Shown: positions 33,288 to 41,640 of the stretch, piece by piece | Layout of the letters: every line of letters starts with the position of its first letter | How positions within the stretch are numbered: the stretch's first letter is position 1 | DNA from: Vigna angularis | Lineage: Eukaryota; Streptophyta; Magnoliopsida; Fabales; Fabaceae | Direction of reading: 5' to 3' | Length of the DNA: 64,000 nucleotides | Assembly: GCF_016808095.1 (NCBI RefSeq) | Contig: NC_068980.1 | Location: forward strand, 11,316,888 to 11,380,887 | Notes under the pieces: generated by a model | Databases searched by the model: none | Seen by the model: only the letters and a program-made list of their open reading frames with translations | Told to the model about the DNA's origin: nothing | Translations under genes and position numbers: made by a program

Positions 33288-35090
33288 CTAAATGATAGCA
33301 CTGCACTGGCCCTGTACTTCTATAGTTTCTTCCTCAATATACTTTCTCTTCTTTGTGAGCAAATCTTTCATGAATTTCGAATAAGAAGGTATTTGCTTCA
33401 GTGCTTCTGAGAAGGGCATCTTGATTTCCAACTTCTTGAAAATATCAATGAAGCTCTTGTATTGTCTTTCCTTCTCCTTTCTAGAGAAAACCTTTGGATA
33501 TGGAAGAGGTTTCTCGTACACCTGTTCTTTCTTTTTCTCTCCCTCTCTCTCTTTTTCACTTTCTCTATCCTCTTTCTCTTCTTCTTTATCTCCCTCTTTA
33601 CTCATCTCATCTTTTTCTTCAATCAAATTTTTTTTATTCTCTCTTCCTTCCAGAATTGTTCTTGATCTTGTAGTAATAACTTTACAGTCTTTCTTTGGAT
33701 TTACTTCAGTGTTTGCCCCAAAGTCCTTCTCTAGTTTTTCTTCCAACTTTTTAGCTAATTGACCCACCTGAATCTCCAAATTCCTAAGTGAGGCTTCTGT
33801 ACTTTTATGGTTGGAGATTGATACCTGCATAAACTGCTGAAGAGTTTCTTCCAGTTTTGAAGTTCTGTCTGTCAGAGTAGGTTGTTGCTGAAAGTTCTGT
33901 GGAGGTGGTCTGTTGAACGGAACAGCTTGTCCCATACTCGGATGAGGTCTCCATGCTTGATTAAAACTTTGACCTTGATTATAATTCGTCTGAAGACCTT
34001 GATTTCCCATATAATTTACTTCTTCATGAGACATGCTTTGCACTACACATTGACCATTGTTATGGTTTCCTCCGCATAATTCACATCTTTGAAAACTCTG
34101 ATGTTGAGCTTGAGAAACATTCTGCAGTTCTTTAGGTAGCTGAGATAAATTCTTCATTAATGTCTCAAGTTGCTGAGTCATAATCTTGTTCTGAGCTAGT
34201 AAAGCATCTTGAGATTGAAGCTGAAGAACACCTTTTTGTTGAAATTGGGCTCTTTCACTCTGAACTTCATTATCATTTGCAGCCATGTTTTCAATCAGTT
34301 CATGTGCATCTTCAGGCGTCTTCCATCTGATATTACCTCCAGCTGATGCATCTAACATTACCTTTGTTTGGGATTTTAGCCCTCCAAGAAACAGATTTAA
34401 CAGTGTAGGCTCATCAAATCCATGAGTAGGGGTTTTTCTCAGTAGGCCTTTGAATCTATCCCATGCTTGACCTAGAGTTTCATCAACATCCTGTTGAAAA
34501 GACGAGATCTCCTGCTTTCCCTTATTGACTTTGGACTGAGGGAAAAACTTATTCAGAAATTTAGCAACCACATCATCCCAGACTGACAGACTATTCTCTG
34601 GAAAGGAATTCAGCCACATTTTTGCATTACCAGCCAATGAGAATGGAAATAAGCTGAGTCGGATTGCTTCATCTGGAACCTGGTGAATCCTCACTGTATT
34701 ACAGATCTCCATGAAAGTAGCCAAGTGAGTGTATGGATTCTCGTGGGATAATCCATGAAACTGATTGTTCTGCACCAGATGAATAAGAGCTGGCTTCATC
34801 TCCATGTTAGCAGCATTCACCACTGGTCTTGCAATACTGTTGAAGTGCAGAGGTCCTGAGAAAGTATTATAATCTGCAAGAGTACGTCTTCCTTGCCCAG
34901 AACCTTCTCCAGTACGATTATCTTCCATTTCTTCTTTTTCTTGCCCAGATGAAAAGTCCAGAATTTCTTCAGAGATAACAGAGGATTCTCTACTTTGTCT
35001 TCTTCTACTGTTGTTCCTTCGAGCAGTTATTTCAATTTCCGGATCAAAAAGTAGATTTTCAACCTGTTCTCTGCTTCTCATACAAAACAC
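33288..35090 (-). CDS. Retrotransposon Gag polyprotein (Athila-like)
   Basis: Intact 600-codon frame. Residues about 80-290 are the retrotransposon gag fold (MKPALIHLVQNNQFHGLSH, PYTHLATFMEICNTVRI, RLSLFPFSLAGNAKMWLNS, VVAKFLNKFFPQSKV, ETLGQAWDRFKGLLRKTPTH). A zinc knuckle RCELCGGNHNNGQC is near residue 340. Asn/Gln-rich and coiled-coil stretches follow (RNLEIQVGQLAKKLEEK), then a highly charged Glu/Lys/Arg tract. The start shown is the first Met, 180 bp after the 5' LTR. The frame ends with a single TAG (33,288-33,290) before the in-frame protease. Gag assembles the particle and packages RNA. Confidence 0.92.
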   Translation of the reverse strand: MFCMRSREQVENLLFDPEIEITARRNNSRRRQSRESSVISEEILDFSSGQEKEEMEDNRTGEGSGQGRRTLADYNTFSGPLHFNSIARPVVNAANMEMKPALIHLVQNNQFHGLSHENPYTHLATFMEICNTVRIHQVPDEAIRLSLFPFSLAGNAKMWLNSFPENSLSVWDDVVAKFLNKFFPQSKVNKGKQEISSFQQDVDETLGQAWDRFKGLLRKTPTHGFDEPTLLNLFLGGLKSQTKVMLDASAGGNIRWKTPEDAHELIENMAANDNEVQSERAQFQQKGVLQLQSQDALLAQNKIMTQQLETLMKNLSQLPKELQNVSQAQHQSFQRCELCGGNHNNGQCVVQSMSHEEVNYMGNQGLQTNYNQGQSFNQAWRPHPSMGQAVPFNRPPPQNFQQQPTLTDRTSKLEETLQQFMQVSISNHKSTEASLRNLEIQVGQLAKKLEEKLEKDFGANTEVNPKKDCKVITTRSRTILEGRENKKNLIEEKDEMSKEGDKEEEKEDRESEKEREGEKKKEQVYEKPLPYPKVFSRKEKERQYKSFIDIFKKLEIKMPFSEALKQIPSYSKFMKDLLTKKRKYIEEETIEVQGQCSAII

Positions 35091-35249
35091 AAACTAAAAA
35101 GAAACAATCCAAAAAGACACAATTTCTACAGATGGATAACAATTATGCATAAAAATTCAAATACAGTCACAATAAACACTTAAACAAAAAAATAACTAAA
35201 ATCAACTAAACTAGATAAACAACAAACAATCAACGAAAACAACAACAAA

Positions 35250-35267
35250 TCCCCGGCAACGGCGCCA
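35250..35267 (-). other. Primer-binding site of the TR-GAG-type element
   Basis: Complement reads TGGCGCCGTTGCCGGGGA, six bases after the LTR end. The same site with one change occurs at 52,339-52,356. Confidence 0.9.
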
Positions 35268-35273
35268 AAAACT

Positions 35274-36676
35274 TGTTGAGACCTCGGCAAGCGCACCGGA
35301 TCGTTCAAGTAATATAAAATGGTAAATCCAAGTATCGTTTTCCCAAGAGATTTGTTTTGATTCACAGATTGATTAAAGTTTACTAATTTAGCGAATAATA
35401 AATGTAATTTTGTAACAAACTTAAGATTTGCATACAGATGAAATTAGAGTGGTAAAAACAATCGAATTAAAGTTCACTGGGGTTGAAATTCAAGTTCATC
35501 ACTCCGGTAATCTTCTACTAACACAATTCCTCAAAATTAAGCATCGACATTCTAGGCGCATGCAGTCCCTGATCCCTCAGATGACAGTTCATAATCACTC
35601 AAACTAAATTACTAATCCCTTAGCTAATTCAGTTATCAGATTTGCCTTAAACACAATGTCACAGATGACTAAAAATTCCATCCTATGTCTAGGACTTGAA
35701 ATCCTTTAGCAGTTCTATCCTAGGTCCGCGGTCTCATACATTTCCCAATGATTTAACCGTTCAAATAGCTCAGATTCCCATCATAGGCATGAATAATAAA
35801 GATAGAACACATAATTCAAACAAGTTCATGCATTAATAGAGAAATTACATAGAAGTTCAGAATTTTACTCTCAACCCCAGTGAAATGGAGTTCTAGCTAC
35901 ACATATACATCATAGAAGCGATAAAGCATGGATTGGACGGTGGAAATTGGTGGTTTTCCACCATGGAAGCACCTAGATACGAGCTCTGCAGCGTCCTCTG
36001 GTCTCCTCCCCTCCTAACTTCCTCATTTCTGCCTCTGGATCGCGTTTTTAAAGAGAAGGGCTGTAAGTGATTTTTCGCTGGGCGACGAACGTACGTTCGC
36101 TGGGCGAGCGTCCGTCGCTGGGCGACGAACGTACGTTCGCTGGGCGAGCGTCAACTGTTGAGTCATGGGCGTTCGTTCGCTGGGCGAGCGTCCACTGCTC
36201 GCTGGACGAGCGTCCTCGCTGGGCGAACGTCCGCCTCTCGCTGGGCGAGCGTCCTAGCTGGATGTCTTCGCTGGACGAGCGTCCACTTCTAGCTGGGCGA
36301 GCGTCCACTTGCTGGGTCACGGGTATGCACTCGTTGGACGAACGTCCACTCTCTGGACGAGCGTCCTTGCTTGGCGACGAACGTCCGTTCGCTGGGCGAG
36401 CGTTCTCGCTGGGCGACGAACGTCCGTTCGTTGGGCGAGCGTTCGTTCATGCAATTTGATCCTTCTGACTTCAGTCAATGACACTCTCCAAGTCTGTGAT
36501 AGTATCCAATCCTTATTCTACTCCGAAATAAGCAAACAAAAGCATCAAAACACACTTAAACAATCAAAACTATATTTAAATCAACAATTATATACTTTTC
36601 ATGAGAATTAACACTTAAACTTATTCAAAAGCACAACAATTTATGGAACAAAAACAAGCAAAATTTACACCTATCA
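35274..36676 (-). repeat. TR-GAG-type element, 5' LTR
   Basis: 1,403 bp. Contains the same minisatellite at 36,076-36,452 and otherwise aligns almost base for base with 29,710-31,133. Confidence 0.93.
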
Positions 36677-36681
36677 ATCTG

Positions 36682-37440
36682 CCAAAGCTTCCTATATATT
36701 ACTAGGAATAGAATTTGAAGATAATTGAGATTATATGACTGAGATAACCTGTGAGATGACACATATTTACTAATGGGATATTTACCTTTGGCTTGGAGGT
36801 CTGATTCATATTTAGTTGGAGGTTGACCACGACTAGAACGAGGTGGAAGAATATATTGAACAATAGTAGACTCAGTGTTTGATGTGTTGGTGGTCTCACG
36901 CAAACAAGAATCAATTCCCTGATCAATTTCATCTAAATTAGTGTTATCAGAGATAGGATCAGAAGGTACCTCTGAAGAGTGAACTTGAACCTGTGGAGAA
37001 GATTGAGCCAATTGGTTATGATCAGAAGACACTGTATTATCCAAAAGAGAAGTGTCCATATTTAGGATTGGCTCACTTCTTGCAGAATGATCCTCATACG
37101 ATAATTTATCTTCACAATATAATTTGATATTTGAGATATCAAACATACTGACATCATGATTATGCAGTTCACTTTCATTGCCTCCCTGAAGTGGAGAATC
37201 AACATAAAAAAATTCATGTTCATTAAATGTCACATCCATAGAAATATAAAATTTCTTTGATGATGGATGGTACGCACGATAACCTTTTTGAGTTGATCCA
37301 TACCTAACAAAAACACATTTGATCGCTCGTTCTTCAAGCTTTGTACGTTGATATGGGTGTAAGTGAACATATATAACACATCCAAAAATATGAGGTGCTA
37401 AATAAACTATGGGAGGAAGGATACAATGATCAGACCACAC
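36682..37440 (-). pseudogene. Copia integrase C-terminal region and linker to RT
   Basis: Follows the integrase core in a shifted frame. APHIFGCVIYVHLHPYQRTK and FVRYGSTQKGYRAYHPSSKK are the conserved post-core block of copia integrases, followed by a Ser/Asp-rich linker and PPRSSRGQPPTKYESDLQ. Truncated at 36,682 by the nested element. Confidence 0.85.
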
Positions 37441-37505
37441 ATCAAAAGGCCTTTAAAAGTTAAGCACACTAGAATGGGTTCGATTAATTAAATAAACGGC
37501 AGAGC

Positions 37506-38255
37506 TCACAACCTCACCCCATAAATGAGATGGACATTACCATCTATCAAAAGTGATCTTGTCACCTCTAATATATGTCTATTTTTCCTCTCAGCCACTC
37601 CAATTTGTTGTGGTGAATAAGGACATGTAGTTTGATGCAAGATGCCTTTAGAGTTCATGAACTCTATTAATTCAGTCATAAAATATTCCCTTCCATTGTC
37701 TGATCGAATAACCTTAATAGATGTGTTAAATTGTGTAACGATCAGATGATAGAAGGAACGAACCACATCACACACATCACTTTTATGTTTAAGCAAATAT
37801 ACCCAGGTTACACGAGTACAATCATCAACAAACCTAATAAACCATTTTTTTCCATTATGTGTAGATTGTGAGGCAAGGCCCCAAACATCTGTGTGAATTA
37901 ATGAAAAAGGAAAATCAGTTTTATTATTGCTTAAAGGAAACACAACACGATGATTTTTTGCCATAACACATGTTTCACAAAAAAAATCAGAAATATTGCA
38001 TTTATGAAATAGTGATGGAAATAATTTTTCTAAATAACCAAAAGAGGGATGTCCCAAACGTTTATGCCATAACCAAATTTTCTTTTTGTTTTTATCTTGT
38101 ATGTGATCATTCGCAAGATAAGCCAACCCTCTTTTATGGGTTTGTTGTGAGACATTTTCAAAATAATATGGTCCTTTACCCTCTCTAACACTAGCAATCC
38201 TCTCCTTGAAAAATGTTCTGAAAAAGACAATGGGTTGGGTAAAACAAGGCCACAC
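37506..38255 (-). pseudogene. Copia integrase core
   Basis: Zinc-binding HHCC in HKRLGHPSFGYLEKLF...CETCVMAK. Catalytic Asp is in LIHTDVWG, second Asp in VIRSDNGREYF, and Glu in PQQIGVAERKNRHILEV. It overlaps the protease frame by a frameshift near 38,220 and is shifted again into the C-terminal part at 37,440-37,506. Confidence 0.88.
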
Positions 38256-38643
38256 AAGAATGTGATTTGGTTAACTTGCTAACGGAGATAAGATTACAGT
38301 TTAATGTAGGAACAAATAAAACATCAGGAATCGATAAGGAGGGTGAAAGGGATACAATACCTATACCTTCAATAGGAGATGAGACTCCATTGGCATTAAT
38401 AATAACAGTTTTAGAACAATTAAAGGAAAAATTAGTAAATATATGAGGATCACAAGTCATATGATCAGTAGCACCTAAATCAATTATCCAATTACTACCC
38501 TTAGTAACAACAAAAAGATTAAGGGCAGAGTTAGATATACATGACTTGGTCATAAATTCGGTAGCAGTAGAATTATAACTCTTGGAAGCCGTGGAAGTTC
38601 CAGAATCATGTTTCTCCGATTGATTTTTATCGGAAGAAGCCAT
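38191..38643 (-). pseudogene. Copia protease remnant immediately after the 5' LTR
   Basis: Active-site region NWIIDLGATDHMTCDPHIF, then ISVSKLTKSHSCVALF, the usual end of the protease and start of the pre-integrase region. The first Met is at 38,643, only 75 bp from the LTR. The gag domain and zinc knuckle expected before it are absent. Confidence 0.85.
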
Positions 38644-38718
38644 AAGAAATATTCAATTAAAAAAAGAAGCATTGATTCCTATATTGTAGAGGATATTAGT
38701 GTTTGGCTCTTGATACCA

Positions 38719-38924
38719 TAATAAAAGGTTTAAAGAATAATTCTGATGTATTATTTCAAAGAGTAGAGTACCATATATATACATACAAAGATCCTATAAT
38801 TCTTCATCTATTAAAGGAATGACAGGTGCACATATCTGCACAAATTATAATGATTCTAAATTATAACTAACACAATATTTGATTGCCTAATATCCCTTAA
38901 TAGAATATTTGGCATATCTTAATA
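38719..38924 (-). repeat. Copia 5' LTR
   Basis: 206 bp, followed (minus strand) by primer-binding site TGGTATCAAGAGCC at 38,718-38,705. Confidence 0.92.
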
Positions 38925-39112
38925 AAAGCTTTAGGAGACCATCCGTGATCTTGTCCCTTACACTATGGAAGTTTATTTGTGTTTGGTTCGTTCATGAAAC
39001 ACCTAGTTAAAGGAAATTTAGATAGTTGAGTGATTGTCACACTAAACTATAGCAAAAAAGTTTATTTTTGGTCTGGTGTCAATGAGATGGATTAGACACC
39101 CGATGAGTCTAG

Positions 39113-41635
39113 TGTTGGGATTAAATTTTGAGATTTTATTAATAATTTTGTTTAAATCTTATTTTATTAGTTTTGGGTCTAGTAATATTTAGTTTGATTT
39201 TTATAGAGATAAAATAGGGATAGGTAGTTATGATTTTCTGTTTATCTAGGTACAATATTATTTTATGATAGATTAAGCAAATTTTATTTTTAAGATAGTT
39301 GATATTTTATTTTTCAGTTTTTATTTTTGTTCCCGTAATATTTAAGCGTCGCGACTATTTAAAGTCCTTCAATTATCAATGAATAATAGACTCAATTTTA
39401 GGAAAATATTAGAGTGTGTGTAATGTGAGATTTTCTTAAGAGTGGTATTATAGCTTTATGCTTTGAGCACCGAGAGAGAGAAAGAGAGAGAGGAGAGAGT
39501 CAAGCATCATGAGAGAAAAAAAGAGTGCTTGATTTTTTTGTGTGAGAAAAATGGCAAAGGTTGTCAATGGTATGAGTGTGCCACAATTGACGAGAAAAAC
39601 CAATTATGACAATTGGTGCCTACAAATGAAGGCGTTATGGAGATGTCAAGACGTTTGGGATATGGTGGAAGACGGGTATGTTGAACCTGATGAAGACGAA
39701 CATCAGACGGTGGCATAGATAACTACATTGAAGAAATCACGTGCAAGAGATGGGTCAACATTGTATTTCCTCTATAATGTAGTAGGTGAGTCGAGATTCA
39801 AAAAATAGCGAATGCTAAATAAGCAAAGGAAGCCTGGGAGAAATTGGAGGTTGCGTATAAAGGTGACAACCGTGTTAGACAAGTCTGAATACAAGCTCTT
39901 AGAGTAGAGTTTGAATAGTTGAAGATGGAGCCCAGAGAGCATATAACCGAGTACAAAACTCGGGTGGAGAAGTTGGCCAACCAACTCGACAAGAATGGAG
40001 AACAAAGGCCATCTAGCCGGGTGTTGGGAAAAATTTTGAGATCCCTTACAAAAGATTTCAAAAGTATCGTGTGCGCCATTAAAGAATCGAAGGACTTGTC
40101 GATTCTCATAGTGGATGAACTTGCTGGGTCATTAGAAGCCCACAAACAAAAGAGAAGGAATTGGGATGATCAGGTTGAACGTGACGATTAAGCACTACAG
40201 GTACAGTTTGACTTGAATAAAACTCGGATTACTCAGAGCCGAGGTCCTAATGGTAGAGGCCGAGGAGGCCGAGGATGAGGTGGGCGTGGCCAAGGTAATT
40301 TTGAGAATGATAGTGAAGAAGAGCAAACCGATCAACAGAATGGGCGTGACCGAGGACAAGGGAAAGGCCAAGGAGATCGGTCAGGAGTTGAGTGTTTTAA
40401 GTGTGGCAAGTACGACCACTATGCAAACTAGTGTAGATCAAGCAAGTGTTACAATTGTGGCAAGGCTAGCCATATTGCAAAGTATTGCAAGACTGAGACA
40501 AAGGAGGAGACTAATCTCCTTACTGAAGATGCGGAAGACCTGTTGCTGGCAAAGAGCTCGGATGTAGTGGACATGGAAAATTCGATCTCAACAATGGATG
40601 AAGTGATCTTGATAAAAGGTGCGACAAACGTCGAAAAGGAACTCAAACAAAAAAGATGAGGAGATTTAGCGGATAGGGAGGCTTCTGGATGAAGCTAATG
40701 AAATTATAAATAAATAGAGGGTTGAGCTTGAGGAGCTGAAGAAGGCGGATGTTGGACCATGCTTGAAATCAAAGACTGATGAGATTTCTAGCAACTCGGT
40801 ATGGTATATCTAGATATTGGGGAAAACAATCATATGTGTGGAAACGAGAATTTTTTTTTTATAAACTCACCAAGGTGGAGGCCAAATTTGTGTCTTTTGG
40901 AGATGACTCCAAGGTGGCCGTGAAAGGACGTGGAATAATCCGACATATGCGGAAGAATGGATGAGTTGGAGAGATTAGGGATTTTACTATGTTCCTGAGC
41001 TGAAGATAAATATTTTAAGCATGGGTTAGATAATTGAGAAAGGTAATTCACTTTTTATGAAGGACTAGGTACTGTATTTAAAGGATAAGCATGGTCGTCT
41101 AGCAACCCAAGCAAAAGTGAACAAGAACTGATTGTATGAACTGGAGCTCAAAATCTTGGAGAGAAGATGCTTGAAACAAGATATGACTAGCAAGAGCTCG
41201 TATAATCTAACTCAAATCTGATTGAAAGAAGCAAACTCGGTGTTGGATGATGCACATGGAAAACTGAATGAAGGAAGGAAGAATTTAAGTTTATAGGGGA
41301 GTTTGTTGGGATAAACTTAAATTTTAGGGTTTTATTAATAATTTTGTTTAAATCTTATTTTATTAGTTTTGGGTCTAGTAATATTTAGTTTGATTTTGAT
41401 AAAAATAAAATAGGAAGGTAGTTATGATTTTATGTTTATCTATGTACAATATTATTTTATGATAGATTAAGCAGATTTTATTTTTTAAGATAGTTGATAT
41501 TTTATTTTCAGTTTTTATTTTTATTCTTATAATATTTAAGTGTCACGACTATTTAAAGTCCTTCAATTATCAATGAATAATATACTCAATTTTAGAAAAA
41601 TATCATAATGTGTGTAACGTGAGATTTTCTTAACA
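39113..41635 (+). mobile_element. Copia-type LTR element with gag and partial protease only
   Basis: LTRs 39,113-39,441 and 41,304-41,635 start TGTTGGGAT and end TTTTCTTAACA (outer copy TTAAGA). Target duplication TCTAG at 39,108-39,112 and 41,636-41,640. TGGTATTATAGC after the 5' LTR is a degenerate Met-tRNA-type primer site, and a TATAGGGGAGTT purine tract precedes the 3' LTR. The interior of 1.86 kb codes only for gag and the start of protease. RT and integrase are absent, so it is a non-autonomous, internally deleted derivative. Confidence 0.93.
39551..40980 (+). pseudogene. Copia gag and partial protease, many stops
   Basis: Starts MAKVVNGMSVPQLTRKTNYD with WCLQMKALWRCQDVWDMVEDG, the N-terminal gag block of copia elements, and hits a TAG near 39,717. 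It continues with MKMEPREHITEYKTRVEKLA and LGKILRSLTKDFKSIVCAI. Two zinc knuckles follow around 40,400-40,490 (CFKCGKYDHY.., CYNCGKASHIAKYC). Protease-like remains (FFYKLTKVEAKFVSFGDDSK) run to 40,960. Frameshifts and stops throughout. Confidence 0.8.
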
Positions 41636-41640
41636 TCTAG

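Larger units (their letters stand above)
29710..36676 (-). mobile_element. Non-autonomous LTR retrotransposon with gag and protease only (Athila-like, TR-GAG type)
   Basis: LTRs 35,274-36,676 (5', 1,403 bp) and 29,710-31,133 (3', 1,424 bp) read TGATAGG...CTCAACA in the element's orientation. Target duplication ATCTG at 29,705-29,709 and 36,677-36,681 lies inside the copia element. The primer-binding site is TGGCGCCGTTGCCGGGGA (complement of 35,250-35,267), as in Athila-type elements. A GGGGG-containing purine tract (complement of 31,134-31,148) precedes the 3' LTR. Coding content is gag followed in frame by protease, ending just inside the RT domain. No RT core, RNase H or integrase exists, so it must be mobilised by another element's enzymes. 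The two LTRs are very similar, so insertion is recent relative to the host copia. Confidence 0.95.
27989..38924 (-). mobile_element. Ty1/copia retrotransposon split by a nested LTR element
   Basis: Minus-strand element with two 206-bp LTRs: 38,719-38,924 (5') and 27,989-28,194 (3'). A primer-binding site TGGTATCAAGAGCC (complement of 38,705-38,718, initiator-Met-tRNA type) abuts the 5' LTR. A purine-rich tract abuts the 3' LTR (complement of about 28,195-28,210). Target duplication AAAGC at 27,984-27,988 and 38,925-38,929. Protease and integrase lie at 38,643-36,682, and RT and RNase H at 29,709-28,202. In between sits the complete LTR element 29,710-36,676. Only about 75 bp separate the 5' LTR from the protease, so gag is missing. 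Several frameshifts make it non-functional. Confidence 0.95.

Noticed and set aside
33288..35090. Plus-strand ORFs within 33,421-34,079 opposite gag
   Set aside because: Shadow frames of the intact minus-strand gag. Their Ser/Phe/Leu-rich wording mirrors Glu/Lys codons.
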